Position numbers and translations under genes: made by a program. A stretch of 64,000 nt of DNA, taken from the NCBI RefSeq assembly GCF_001429395.1, contig NZ_LMJT01000044.1, forward strand, positions 62,001 through 126,000, written 5' to 3'. This DNA is from Allobosea sp. Root381. Its GTDB lineage: Bacteria; Pseudomonadota; Alphaproteobacteria; Rhizobiales; Beijerinckiaceae. The notes beneath the pieces are model-generated. The model searched no databases. It worked only from the letters and a program-made list of their open reading frames with translations, and was not told where the DNA came from. Each line of letters begins with the position of its first letter. Within the stretch, counting starts at the first letter, position 1. Of this stretch, positions 53,770 through 62,720 are shown in pieces.

Positions 53770-53808
53770 AGGCTTCGTCTTCCGAAGCGGTCTGCTAAAG
53801 TCGGTTCC

Positions 53809-54786
53809 ATGCGCATCCTGACCCTTGCGGGGCGGCGTCTCGCCGCCTCGATCCCCACTCTCGTCCTGATCCTGATCGGGGTCTTCGTCCTGCTTCAGTT
53901 CGCGCCGGGCGACACGGTCGATGCGCTGATGGCGCAGATGGGCGGCGGCGATGCCGAGACCGCCCGTCAACTGCGCGAGCATTACGGGCTCAACATCTCG
54001 GCCTGGGCCCAGCTCGGAAACTATCTCTGGCGGCTGGTCCAGCTCGATCTCGGCTTCTCGGCGATCTACGGCAAGCCGGTCGCGACCGTGATCGCCGAGC
54101 GCCTGCCGCCGACGATCCTGCTGATGACCGCCTCGCTCTCGCTCGCCTTCTTCTTCGGGCTGATCTTCGGCGTCATCGCGGCGCGCGGCGTCAACCGCTG
54201 GCCGGATACGCTGATCTCGACGCTCGGCCTCGTCTTCTATGCGATGCCGACCTTCTGGTTCGGCCTGATGGCGATCGTCGTCTTCTCGATCTACCTGCAA
54301 TGGCTGCCGGCGGGCGGCTTCGAGGACATCACGGTCGCCCGCGCAGGGTTGGCCCGCACGCTCGACATCGCGAGCCACCTCGTCCTGCCGACACTGACGC
54401 TCGCCCTGTTCTACATGGCGATCTATCTCCGCATCATGCGCGGCTCGATGCTGGAGGTGCTGACGCTCGATTTCGTCCGCACCGCCCGCGCCAAGGGCAT
54501 GGACGAAACCCGCGTCGTCGTGCGCCACGTCCTGCGCAACGCGCTGTTGCCGATGGTGACGCTGATCGGCCTGCAGGCCGGCACGATGCTTGGCGGTTCC
54601 GTGGTGGTCGAGAGCGTGTTCTCGCTGCCGGGCCTGGGCCGCCTCGCCTATGAATCGGTGATACAGCGCGATCTCAACACGCTGCTCGGCATCGTCTTCG
54701 TCTCGGCGCTCTTGGTCATCGCCGTCAACTTCATCGTCGACCTGCTCTACGCCCGGCTCGACCCGCGCATCACGACGGGGGGCTGA
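53809..54786 (+). CDS. Oligopeptide-type ABC transporter permease (DppB-like)
   Basis: 325 residues, about six spans, with the coupling motif DFVRTARAKGMDETRVVVRH (about 223-242) and C-terminus DLLYARLDPRI. It lies 39 bp after the binding-protein gene and three bases before the second permease. Confidence 0.95.
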   Translation: MRILTLAGRRLAASIPTLVLILIGVFVLLQFAPGDTVDALMAQMGGGDAETARQLREHYGLNISAWAQLGNYLWRLVQLDLGFSAIYGKPVATVIAERLPPTILLMTASLSLAFFFGLIFGVIAARGVNRWPDTLISTLGLVFYAMPTFWFGLMAIVVFSIYLQWLPAGGFEDITVARAGLARTLDIASHLVLPTLTLALFYMAIYLRIMRGSMLEVLTLDFVRTARAKGMDETRVVVRHVLRNALLPMVTLIGLQAGTMLGGSVVVESVFSLPGLGRLAYESVIQRDLNTLLGIVFVSALLVIAVNFIVDLLYARLDPRITTGG

Positions 54787-54789
54787 AGC

Positions 54790-55620
54790 ATGTCCTTCCT
54801 GAAGCTCTATTTTCGCAGCCCGCCGGCCGTGATCGGCCTCGTCCTGCTGCTGCTCGTCCTCGCCATGGCGCTGAGCGCCGACTGGCTCTATCCGCGCGAT
54901 CCGCTGGCGCTGGCCGGCCGGCCGCTGATCTGGCCGTTCAGCAATCCGCGCTTCCTGCTCGGCACCGACAATTCCGGCCGCGACATCGCCGCCCAGATCT
55001 TCCACGGCGCGCGTATCTCGCTGCTGATCGGGCTGGTCGCGACCGTGATCTCGGTCCTGATCGGCATCACCATCGGCGCCTTCGCCGGCTATTACGGTGA
55101 CTGGGTCGACACCGCCCTGATGCGCGTCACCGAGGCCTTCCAGACCCTGCCGAACTTCATCCTGCTGCTGGTTCTGGTCGCCGTCTTCGGCTCGACCATC
55201 ACGACGGTCACCGTCGCGATCGGCATCGTCTCGTGGCCGGCTTCCGCCCGGCTGACGCGCGCCGAGTTCCTCTCCCTGCGCAACCGCGAATTCGTCCAGG
55301 CCGGCCGGACGCTGGGCCTGCGCGACATCAAGCTGATCTTCGGCGAGATCCTGCCCAATGCGCTCCCCCCCGTCATCGTCTATGCCAGCGTGGTGATGGC
55401 GATCGCGATCCTGCTCGAAAGCGCGCTGGCCTTCCTCAAGCTCTCCGATCCGAACGTCGCCTCCTGGGGCAATTTGATCGGCGCCGGCCGCGATGTTCTG
55501 CGGGTGCAATGGTATGTTTCGGCCATTCCCGGCGTCGCGATCCTCGCCACCGTGCTCGCCGTCTCGCTCGTAGGCCAGGGCCTGAACGATGCCCTCAACC
55601 CGAGGCTGAAGGGCAGATGA
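54790..55620 (+). CDS. Oligopeptide-type ABC transporter permease (DppC-like)
   Basis: 276 residues with about six spans and the DNSGRDIAAQIFHGARISLL region conserved in DppC/OppC. The coupling motif EFVQAGRTLGLRDIKLIFGE is near residues 165-185. Its TGA overlaps the ATG of the fused ATPase gene by four bases. Confidence 0.95.
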   Translation: MSFLKLYFRSPPAVIGLVLLLLVLAMALSADWLYPRDPLALAGRPLIWPFSNPRFLLGTDNSGRDIAAQIFHGARISLLIGLVATVISVLIGITIGAFAGYYGDWVDTALMRVTEAFQTLPNFILLLVLVAVFGSTITTVTVAIGIVSWPASARLTRAEFLSLRNREFVQAGRTLGLRDIKLIFGEILPNALPPVIVYASVVMAIAILLESALAFLKLSDPNVASWGNLIGAGRDVLRVQWYVSAIPGVAILATVLAVSLVGQGLNDALNPRLKGR

Positions 55621-57239
55621 GCGCGATCCTCACCCTCGAAGCCGTCAGCGTCCGGCTGCCGAAGAACGCCGACCGCCCGCATGCGATGAGCGAGGTTTCG
55701 CTCGCCCTCCAGGCCAACGAGATCCTCTGCGTCGTCGGCGAGTCCGGCTCGGGCAAGTCGATGACGGCCAATGCCGTGATGCGCCTGTTGCCCCCCGGCG
55801 TCGACATCGATGGCGGACGCATCCTGTTCGAGGGCCGCGATCTCGCAAGCCTGAGCGAATCCGAGATGCGCAAGGTCCGCGGCGCCGGTATCGCCATGAT
55901 CTTCCAGGAACCGATGACGGCGCTCAATCCGCTGCGCACCATCGGCGACCAGATCGGCGAGATGTTCGAGTTGCACAGCGATCTCGGCAAGGGCGAGGTC
56001 AAGGCCAGGGTTCAGGCCCTGTTGGAAGAGGTCCGCATCCCCGATCCCGTCGCGGCGGCGAAGGCCTATCCGCACGAGTTGTCCGGAGGCCAGCGCCAGC
56101 GCGCCATGATCGCCATGGCGCTCGCGCTCGATCCGAAGGTGCTGATCGCCGACGAGCCGACCACCGCGCTCGACGTCACCACCCAGGCCCAGATCCTCGA
56201 GCTCATCCGCGACCTGCAGAAGCGCAAGGGCACGGCCGTCCTCTTCATCACCCATGATTTCGGCGTGGTCGCCGAGATCGCCGACCGCGTCGCGGTGATG
56301 AGCCAGGGCCGCGTCGTCGAGCAGGGGGCGGCCGAGGAGGTGCTGGGAAACCCGCAGCACGCCTATACCAAGCAGCTCATCGCCGCCGTCCCGCCGCTCA
56401 AGGCGCCGCCGCCGCGCACGCTCGGCTCCGAGCCGATCCTGACCATCGAGCATGTCTCGAAGACCTATCGCACGGGCGGCTTCCTCGGCCGCGGCCAGCG
56501 TGTCACCCACGCAGTCAAGGACGTCTCGCTCGTCCTGCCGAAGGGCGCGACGCTCGGCATCGTCGGCGAATCCGGCTCCGGCAAGTCGACACTGGCGCGC
56601 TGCATCGTACGCCTGATCGATCCGGAGAGCGGCGCCATCCGCATCTCCGGCACCGATCTCGCGAGCCTCTCCAAATCCGAGCTGCGCGCGGCGACCCGCC
56701 ACATCCAGATGGTCTTTCAGGACCCCTTCGCCTCGCTCAACCCGCGCCGCAAGGCTGGCGAGGCCGTGGCGCAGGGCCTGATCGTCCATGGCAGGCCCAG
56801 GCCCGAGGCGATGATCCGCGCCAAGGAGCTGTTCACGCTGGTCGGTCTCGACCCTGCTGCGACAGACCGCTACCCGCATGAGTTCTCCGGCGGCCAGCGC
56901 CAGCGCATCGGGCTCGCCCGCGCGCTCGCGCTCGAACCGCGCGTGCTCGTCGCCGACGAGCCGGTCTCCGCGCTCGACGTCTCCGTGCAGGCGCAGGTGC
57001 TGAAGCTGCTGGCCGAGCTGCGCCAGCGCCTCGGCCTGTCGATCGTCTTCATCACCCATGATCTGCGCGTCGCGGCACAGGTCTGCGACCTCGTCGCGGT
57101 GATGAAGAGCGGCGAGGTCGTCGAGGCCGGCCCGATCGGCGAGGTTTTCGGCAATCCGCAGCACGACTATACCAAGGCTCTGCTCGCCTCGATTCCCGGT
57201 CGTGAGTTCGGTATGCGGGAGCAGACACTGAGCGCCTGA
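55617..57239 (+). CDS. Oligopeptide-type ABC transporter, two ATP-binding domains fused
   Basis: 540 residues with two ATPase domains: Walker [12 protein letters not shown] and [11 protein letters not shown]; signature SGGQRQR twice; Walker [13 protein letters not shown] and [15 protein letters not shown] 55617 overlaps the permease stop. An open frame continues upstream to 55233 but only as a shadow inside the permease gene. Same fused layout and almost the same length as the protein at 34888-36507, indicating duplicated or convergently recruited transporters. Confidence 0.95.
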   Translation: MSAILTLEAVSVRLPKNADRPHAMSEVSLALQANEILCVVGESGSGKSMTANAVMRLLPPGVDIDGGRILFEGRDLASLSESEMRKVRGAGIAMIFQEPMTALNPLRTIGDQIGEMFELHSDLGKGEVKARVQALLEEVRIPDPVAAAKAYPHELSGGQRQRAMIAMALALDPKVLIADEPTTALDVTTQAQILELIRDLQKRKGTAVLFITHDFGVVAEIADRVAVMSQGRVVEQGAAEEVLGNPQHAYTKQLIAAVPPLKAPPPRTLGSEPILTIEHVSKTYRTGGFLGRGQRVTHAVKDVSLVLPKGATLGIVGESGSGKSTLARCIVRLIDPESGAIRISGTDLASLSKSELRAATRHIQMVFQDPFASLNPRRKAGEAVAQGLIVHGRPRPEAMIRAKELFTLVGLDPAATDRYPHEFSGGQRQRIGLARALALEPRVLVADEPVSALDVSVQAQVLKLLAELRQRLGLSIVFITHDLRVAAQVCDLVAVMKSGEVVEAGPIGEVFGNPQHDYTKALLASIPGREFGMREQTLSA

Positions 57240-57280
57240 CGCGGATCGTCCGGCGCCGTCTGACGGCATTCGGAGACGCC

Positions 57281-58513
57281 ATGACCATTCGCGAACAGCT
57301 GATCGAGCGCTTCCTGCGCTACGTCGCCATCGAGAGCCAGAGCAATGCCAAGGCGACGACGCTGCCGACCACGCCGGGCCAGCAACGCCTTGCCGAATTG
57401 CTCGCCGACGAACTGCGCGCTCTCGGCCTCGACGACATCGTCATCGACCAGCACGCGACCGTCACCGCGCTGAAGCGCGGCACGGTAAAGGGCGCGCCGC
57501 GCATCGGCTTCATCGCCCATCTCGACACCGTCGATTCCGGCCTGTCCCCGGTCATCCGCCCGCAGATCCTGCGCTTCGAGGGCAAGGACCTCTGCCTGAA
57601 CGCGCAGCAGGACATCTGGCTGCGCGTTGCCGAGCATCCCGAGATCCGGCCCTGGGAAGGCGCCGATATCATCTTCGGCGACGGCACCAGCGTGCTCGGC
57701 GCCGACAACAAATCCGCAATCGCCATCGTCATGACGCTGCTGGCGACGCTTACGCCGGAGGATCAGCATGGCGACATCCTCGTCGCCTTCGTGCCGGACG
57801 AGGAGATCGGGCTCCGCGGCGCCAAGGCGCTCGACCTCGCCCGCTTCGACTGCGATTTCGCCTACACCATCGACAGCTGCGAGGTCGGCGAGGTCGTCAT
57901 CGAGAACTTCAACGCCGCCGCCGGCGAGCTGGTCTTCACAGGCGTCAGCGCCCATCCGATGTCGGCCAAGGGCGTTCTGGTCAACCCGCTGCTGATGGCG
58001 CACGACTACATCACCGCGTTCGACCGCGCCGAGACCCCGGAGCGAACCGAAGGTCGCGAGGGCTATTTCTGGTTCAACGACATCGTCGCCAATACCGGCA
58101 CGGCGCGGCTCAAGGTAATGATCCGCGAGTTCGACAAGCAGCGTTTCGAGGAGCGCAAGCGCCGTGTCGCCGAGGTCGCGGGTGAGATTGCGGCGCGCTA
58201 TCCGGCCGGGCGCGTCGAATGCACCGTCACCGACACCTATGGCAACATCTCCGACAGCCTGGGCGATGATCGCCGCTCGGTCGACCTGCTGCTTTCGGCC
58301 ATGTCGGAATTGAACATCGCGCCGAAGCTGATCCCGATGCGCGGCGGCACGGACGGCGCGGCGCTCTCGGCACGGGGCCTGCCGACGCCCAACTTCTTCA
58401 CCGGCGCCTATAATTTCCATTCGCGCTTCGAGTTCATGCCGGTCCCGGCCTTCGAGCGCTCCTTCGAGGTCGCGCGCCGGATCTGCGAACTGGCGACCAG
58501 AAACCCAGCCTGA
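57281..58513 (+). CDS. pepT: Peptidase T (tripeptidase)
   Basis: 410 residues, matching PepT (about 408). M20B motifs: H80 and D82 in IAHLDTVDS, the bridging Asp in LGADNKSAIA, catalytic EE in PDEEIGLRGA, and DSCEVGEVVIENFNAA. It removes N-terminal residues from tripeptides in the cytoplasm. It lies 41 bp after the transporter ATPase gene on the same strand, so uptake and hydrolysis of small peptides appear coupled. Confidence 0.94.
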   Translation: MTIREQLIERFLRYVAIESQSNAKATTLPTTPGQQRLAELLADELRALGLDDIVIDQHATVTALKRGTVKGAPRIGFIAHLDTVDSGLSPVIRPQILRFEGKDLCLNAQQDIWLRVAEHPEIRPWEGADIIFGDGTSVLGADNKSAIAIVMTLLATLTPEDQHGDILVAFVPDEEIGLRGAKALDLARFDCDFAYTIDSCEVGEVVIENFNAAAGELVFTGVSAHPMSAKGVLVNPLLMAHDYITAFDRAETPERTEGREGYFWFNDIVANTGTARLKVMIREFDKQRFEERKRRVAEVAGEIAARYPAGRVECTVTDTYGNISDSLGDDRRSVDLLLSAMSELNIAPKLIPMRGGTDGAALSARGLPTPNFFTGAYNFHSRFEFMPVPAFERSFEVARRICELATRNPA

Positions 58514-58522
58514 CGCTGGGCC

Positions 58523-59179
58523 TTACGCCCGGCGCGCCGTCAGCACGAACATCGGCACGCCGCCGGGATAAGGCGGCGTCGCGAACAGATGCTGCCAGGA
58601 ACGCGCCTCGCCGAAGCCGGCCTCGCCGAGCATCCGCCGGGTGCCGGGCTCGGTCAGCCCGTCATGCAAAGGCAGACGCGCGGCGAGTTCGGGCGCGTAG
58701 GTCGAACGGTATTGCGGCGCGACCGACCAGAGCCCGTCCGAGACCACGACCATCCCGCCCGGCCGCAGGATGCGATGCGCCTGGTGCAGCGCGGCCATCG
58801 GCCGCTCCAGCGTCCACAGCACATTGCGGATCGTCACGATGTCGGCCGAGGCCGGCGCGATTTCCGCCTCGTCGATCACGGCTTTCTCGAATTCGACCGC
58901 GAGCCCGGCCTCCTGGGAAGCCGCACGCGCGACCGCCAGCATGCCCTCCGAACCGTCATAGCCACGCACGCGATGGCCGAGCGAGGCGGCGATGAGCGCG
59001 CAGGCGCCGGTGCCTGTGCCGAGGTCGACGACATCCTTCTGCCCGTCCGCGGCGAAGGCCGCCTGCAACACCTCACGCCATAGCGCGCTCTGCGCGACAT
59101 GCGAGGCGACGCCGTCGAAATGCGGGGCCCGCGCGCTCCAATAGGCGGTCACGGCCTCCTGCGTCTTCGCTTCCCTCAT
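58523..59179 (-). CDS. Class I SAM-dependent methyltransferase in the cobalamin-riboswitch operon
   Basis: 218 residues with Rossmann motif I VVDLGTGTGACALIAASLGH (about 50-69), GYDGSEGML as motif II, and NVLWTLERPMAALHQAHRIL plus RPGGMVVVSDGLW further on. It resembles UbiE/arsenite-type small-molecule methyltransferases without a recognisable substrate signature. It is 11 bp downstream of the transporter ATPase gene and should be the last gene of the riboswitch-led operon. Possible roles include modifying a corrinoid, metallophore or its precursor; this is inference from location. Confidence 0.85.
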   Translation of the reverse strand: MREAKTQEAVTAYWSARAPHFDGVASHVAQSALWREVLQAAFAADGQKDVVDLGTGTGACALIAASLGHRVRGYDGSEGMLAVARAASQEAGLAVEFEKAVIDEAEIAPASADIVTIRNVLWTLERPMAALHQAHRILRPGGMVVVSDGLWSVAPQYRSTYAPELAARLPLHDGLTEPGTRRMLGEAGFGEARSWQHLFATPPYPGGVPMFVLTARRA

Positions 59180-59190
59180 CGCGGCATGCT

Positions 59191-59961
59191 CTATTCCGGT
59201 GGGTCGATCAGATATTCGATATGGCGGCGGCCCGACGCGCTTTCGCGGATGCTGACCGCCACGCCGAAGACCCGCGCGATCAGATCCTCGGTCAGCACCT
59301 CCGGCGGCGCGCCCGAGGCGACCACCTTGCCCTCATGCATCACAGCGATCTCGTCGCAGAACAGCGATGCGAGATTGAGGTCGTGCAAGGCGAGGATGCA
59401 GGTGACGCCGAGGCGGCGGATCAGCGCCAGGATCGAGAGCTGGTGCTGGATGTCGAGATGATTGGTCGGCTCGTCCAAGATGAGCTCGCGCGGCTCCTGC
59501 GCCAGGGCGCGGGCGATGTGGACGCGCTGGCGCTCGCCGCCGGAGAGCGTGTGCCAGAGCTGATCGTGCCGCTCGCTCATGTCGACGCGCTCGAGCGCGG
59601 CCTCGACGGCGGCCTCGTCGGCGACGGTCCAAGAGGCGAGCGCGCCGCGATGCGGCGTCCGCCCGAGCTTGACCACGTCGCAGACCGAGAGCTGCACTTC
59701 CGTCGAGGCCTGCTGCTCGACGAAGGCGAGGCGCTTTGCCAGGTCACGCCGCGTCATCGCGGCGAGGTCGCGGTCGTCCAGCGTGACGACGCCGCTCTCG
59801 ACCTTGCGCAGCCGGCAGAGCAGCCGCAGCAGGCTCGACTTGCCGGAACCGTTCGGCCCGATCAGGCCGAGCACCCGGCCGGGCTCCGCGCGCAACGTCA
59901 CGCCGTCGACGATCATCCGTCGCTCGGCGCTCCAGCGCACGTCATGGGCCGCGAGCGTCAT
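59191..59961 (-). CDS. FecE/BtuD-type ABC transporter ATP-binding protein
   Basis: 256 residues. Walker A GPNGSGKSS (about 35-43), signature LSGGERQRVHIARALAQEP, Walker B ELILDEPTNHLD, and H-loop ALHDLN are in order. It belongs to the iron-siderophore/heme/cobalamin importer group and overlaps the permease gene upstream by four bases. The upstream cobalamin riboswitch makes corrinoid uptake the leading idea. Confidence 0.92.
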   Translation of the reverse strand: MTLAAHDVRWSAERRMIVDGVTLRAEPGRVLGLIGPNGSGKSSLLRLLCRLRKVESGVVTLDDRDLAAMTRRDLAKRLAFVEQQASTEVQLSVCDVVKLGRTPHRGALASWTVADEAAVEAALERVDMSERHDQLWHTLSGGERQRVHIARALAQEPRELILDEPTNHLDIQHQLSILALIRRLGVTCILALHDLNLASLFCDEIAVMHEGKVVASGAPPEVLTEDLIARVFGVAVSIRESASGRRHIEYLIDPPE

Positions 59962-60995
59962 GTCGGCCGCCTCGCACGGTAGAGGATCAGCGCGAAGGCC
60001 GGCGCCCCGAACAGGGCTGTGACCACACCGATCGGCAGGATCTGCTGCGGCACGAGGATGCGCGACAGGATGTCGGCGAGGATCATGAAGACAGCCCCGA
60101 TGACCAGGCAGGCCGGCAGCAGCCGCGCATGCGCCGTCCCGACGAGGAAGCGCGCCGCATGCGGGATCACGAGCCCGACGAAGCCGACAGTACCGACAAT
60201 GCTGACCATGGTGGCGGTCATCACAGCCGTCGTCGCGAAGAGGATGATCTTGACCCGCGTCACCGCGACGCCCAGCGAGGCCGCCGCATCCGCGCCGAAG
60301 GCGAAGGCGTCGAGCACCTTGGCGTGCAGCATGCAGACGCCGAAGCAGATCAGCGCCACCGGCGTCGCCACCCAGACATCGGGCCAGCGCACCCCGCCGA
60401 AATTGCCGAGCAGCCAGAACATCACCCCGCGCGCCTGCTCGGCATTGGCCAGTGTGGTGACGATGGTCGCGGTCGCGGCGTTGAAGAGCTGCGAGCCGGC
60501 AACGCCCGCCAGAATGACGCGGTCGCTTGAGCCGCCGGCGCCCGCCGCAAGCAGGGCGACGACGAGCAGCGCCACCACCGCCCCGATGAAGGCCCCGCCC
60601 GAGATCGTCAGCACGGCGCCACCGAAACCGAGGATCATCACCGCGACCGCGCCGGTCGAGGCGCCGGCCGAGATGCCGAGAATGTAGGGCTCGGCCAGCG
60701 GGTTGCGCAGCAGCGCCTGCAGGATCGCGCCCGACAGGGCGAGCGTCCCCCCGCAGAGCGCTGCCATCAGCGCCCGGCTCAGCCGGTAGTCGAAGATAAC
60801 GCCCTGCTGAATCGCGCTGACGGGATAGCCGAGGTCGAACAGCCCGTTGCCGAGCGCCTGGAAGGCGGTCGACAGCGGGATGCGCATCTCGCCGATGGTC
60901 ACGGCGAGCGTGATCGCGGTGACGAGCGCCAGCAGCGCCACCAGCGCGATCGCGATGCGCGCCGGCCAGTTGGGCTCTATCGGTGCGTGGCTCAC
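59958..60995 (-). CDS. FecCD/BtuC-type ABC transporter permease
   Basis: 345 residues with about ten membrane spans, as in BtuC and FecD. Conserved segments: RALMAALCGGTLALSGAILQ, LLRNPLAEPYILGISAGAST (about 90-112), and GLVIPHAARFLVGTAHARLL with the coupling region (about 270-290). It lies 34 bp after the binding-protein gene and overlaps the ATPase gene. Confidence 0.94.
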   Translation of the reverse strand: MSHAPIEPNWPARIAIALVALLALVTAITLAVTIGEMRIPLSTAFQALGNGLFDLGYPVSAIQQGVIFDYRLSRALMAALCGGTLALSGAILQALLRNPLAEPYILGISAGASTGAVAVMILGFGGAVLTISGGAFIGAVVALLVVALLAAGAGGSSDRVILAGVAGSQLFNAATATIVTTLANAEQARGVMFWLLGNFGGVRWPDVWVATPVALICFGVCMLHAKVLDAFAFGADAAASLGVAVTRVKIILFATTAVMTATMVSIVGTVGFVGLVIPHAARFLVGTAHARLLPACLVIGAVFMILADILSRILVPQQILPIGVVTALFGAPAFALILYRARRPT

Positions 60996-61029
60996 GCCGT
61001 AGCTCTCGTCCGGCGTGGTTCGCCCGCGC

Positions 61030-62073
61030 TCACTTGGCGAGCCCGAAGCTCTTGATGCCGCTCGCCAGCGCCTCGATGCCGTCGATCGTGTCGAGGCCGG
61101 CGCGCGTCGCTCCCACCTCCATCACGACGATCCGGCCCTCCCGAACCGCGTCGAGCTTGCTCGCCACCGCATCGGTCTTGAGGAAGTTCAGCTTCAGATC
61201 GATGTCGTCGGCCGGAAAGCGGCGCCGGTCCATCTTGACCACCACGATCACGGCCGGATTGGCGACGGCGACCGTCTCCCAGCCGACCAGCGGCCACTCC
61301 TCATTGGTGGTGATGATGTTGCGGGCCCCGAGCTTGGCCAGGATATAGGCCGGCACGCCGTTCTTTCCGGCGAGGAAGGCGTCGCCCTTCACATCCTTGC
61401 TGGAGAACCAGACCACGACCGGAACATCCTTGGCGGCGGCGCCTGCGATTGAGGCGACCGCCTTGTCCTCGCGCGCCTTGAGCTCCGCGACCAGCGCCTC
61501 GGCGCGCGCGGAGACATCGAAGATCTGTCCGAACTCGCGGATGTTGCGATAGACCAGTTCCATCGAGAACATCTGCGTGCGCACGCCGTCGCCCGCACCC
61601 GTATTGTCCTTGCCGACGCAATCGGTTGGCGAGACATAGGCCGGCACCTTCAGCCGGGTGAACTGGTCGCGCTTGCCGACGATGCCGTTGGGGCCGACAT
61701 GCCACTCGAACATCGCCGTCACGAGGTCGGGCTCCTGCGCCACGACCGCCTCGAAGCTCGGATCGTTGTCGGCGAGACGCTTCACACCGGCATTCACCGC
61801 CCCGAAGCGCTTCGCCACCGGGCTGAACCAGACCGCCGTGCCCACTACGCGGTCACCGAGACCGAGCGCATAGAGGATTTCGGTCTGGGTCTGGCCGATC
61901 GCGACGACGCGCTTTGGCGCCTTTTCGAAGGTGACCTGGTGCCCGCAGTTCTCGACCGTCAGCGGATAGCGCGTCGCTTCGGCCTGGGCCGTGGCCATGC
62001 CGGCCGTCATGAGCGTCAGGACAAGCGCCAGACTGCGCAGGGCGTTACGGAGAAGGCCGGTCGGTCGGGGCAT
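61030..62073 (-). CDS. FecB/BtuF-type periplasmic binding protein
   Basis: 347 residues from ATG 62073 (AGGA about eight bases upstream), giving the signal peptide LRSLALVLTLMTAGMATAQA. Peripla_BP_2 features: KRVVAIGQTQTEILYALGLG near 60-80 and QEPDLVTAMF near 130. The mature protein has two cysteines (NCGHQ and TDCVGKD) that could form a disulfide. It captures a metal chelate or corrinoid for the FecCD-type permease. An open frame extends to 62241 but its added residues do not look like a signal peptide. Confidence 0.9.
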   Translation of the reverse strand: MPRPTGLLRNALRSLALVLTLMTAGMATAQAEATRYPLTVENCGHQVTFEKAPKRVVAIGQTQTEILYALGLGDRVVGTAVWFSPVAKRFGAVNAGVKRLADNDPSFEAVVAQEPDLVTAMFEWHVGPNGIVGKRDQFTRLKVPAYVSPTDCVGKDNTGAGDGVRTQMFSMELVYRNIREFGQIFDVSARAEALVAELKAREDKAVASIAGAAAKDVPVVVWFSSKDVKGDAFLAGKNGVPAYILAKLGARNIITTNEEWPLVGWETVAVANPAVIVVVKMDRRRFPADDIDLKLNFLKTDAVASKLDAVREGRIVVMEVGATRAGLDTIDGIEALASGIKSFGLAK

Positions 62074-62142
62074 GGTGAAATCCTGCTGGCAGAGAACCTC
62101 CGCGCCGGAGCGCTTCGGCGTCGGCACGCTTGATACATGATA

Positions 62143-62157
62143 TGTAATAACGTTACA
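62143..62157. promoter_or_regulatory. Palindromic operator-like site upstream of the binding-protein gene
   Basis: TGTAATAACGTTACA has perfect five-base arms TGTAA/TTACA, and TAACGTTA within it is also a perfect palindrome. It lies in a short AT-rich patch 70 bases before ATG 62073, between the riboswitch and the gene. Shape and composition recall Zur/Fur-family boxes in alphaproteobacteria, but no regulator can be assigned from sequence alone. Confidence 0.45.
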
Positions 62158-62360
62158 ATTTCTTGCATCAAGGACATTCGCCGCTGGACTGCCGGTATGA
62201 TGGGCGTCGGAGGGAATGGTTTGAGCCGTCGTCTGTTTCATCGCTTACCCCGTGACGAAGGGCGGGACATGCGACGGACGCGCGCGAGGAGCATGCTGGA
62301 TGAGCAGCGGCCCGGTTGCGCACGACCGCTCGGGACACCCCGCCCGAAGGACCGTTCAGT

Positions 62361-62552
62361 CGATCAGGGCAGGTCTCCTGGCTCGCGGGTCGACGCCAAC
62401 TCCGCCCGGCCTTCCCGGCGCGGGCGCGCCAGTGGACGATGGGTGGAAAGCTCGCCGCTTACAGTTGCGGGGGCAGCTTCGGCATCGGCGTGGAACGCCT
62501 CACCGAATTCCCTCTTAGCCACAGCCGGAACCCGGCCGCGGAACCTTGATCG
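62361..62552 (-). promoter_or_regulatory. Cobalamin riboswitch (B12 element)
   Basis: Read on the minus strand, the conserved parts come in order: AAGGTTC, AAGAGGGAAT, GCTGCCCCCGCAACTGTAAGCGG (plus-strand 62455-62477), CCACTGG, GGGAAGGC, and the B12 box AGCCAGGAGACCTGCC (62368-62383). CGATCA and TGATCG at the two ends (62547-62552 and 62361-62366) can form the closing stem. Such elements bind adenosylcobalamin and turn off the downstream gene. Target: the btuF-like gene about 290 bases downstream and the operon behind it. Confidence 0.95.
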
Positions 62553-62558
62553 GCGGGC

Positions 62559-62586
62559 ACGATAGAGCGCGCGACCCTATCGTCAA
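62559..62586 (-). promoter_or_regulatory. Sigma70-like promoter of the riboswitch operon
   Basis: On the minus strand TTGACG (62586-62581) and TATCGT (62564-62559) are separated by 16 bases; transcription would begin near 62552, exactly where the riboswitch stem starts. The match of position supports both calls. Confidence 0.6.
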
Positions 62587-62720
62587 GCCTGCATGGCTAT
62601 TGGACTGCAGGTAACGAAACAAAGCCGAAGAGGAATGGCGCGCGGGAGAGCAAAGCTTCGAGGCGGCCGAGCGCCTACAGGCCCTTCATCCGTATCTGGT
62701 TAGGTCCGCTCAGGCCTGGC

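Noticed and set aside
52603-55509. 968-codon open frame on the minus strand
   Set aside because: Lies opposite three well-supported ABC transporter genes; its translation is rich in Asp, Arg, Gly and Gln and lacks any fold motif, as expected for an antisense frame in high-GC DNA.
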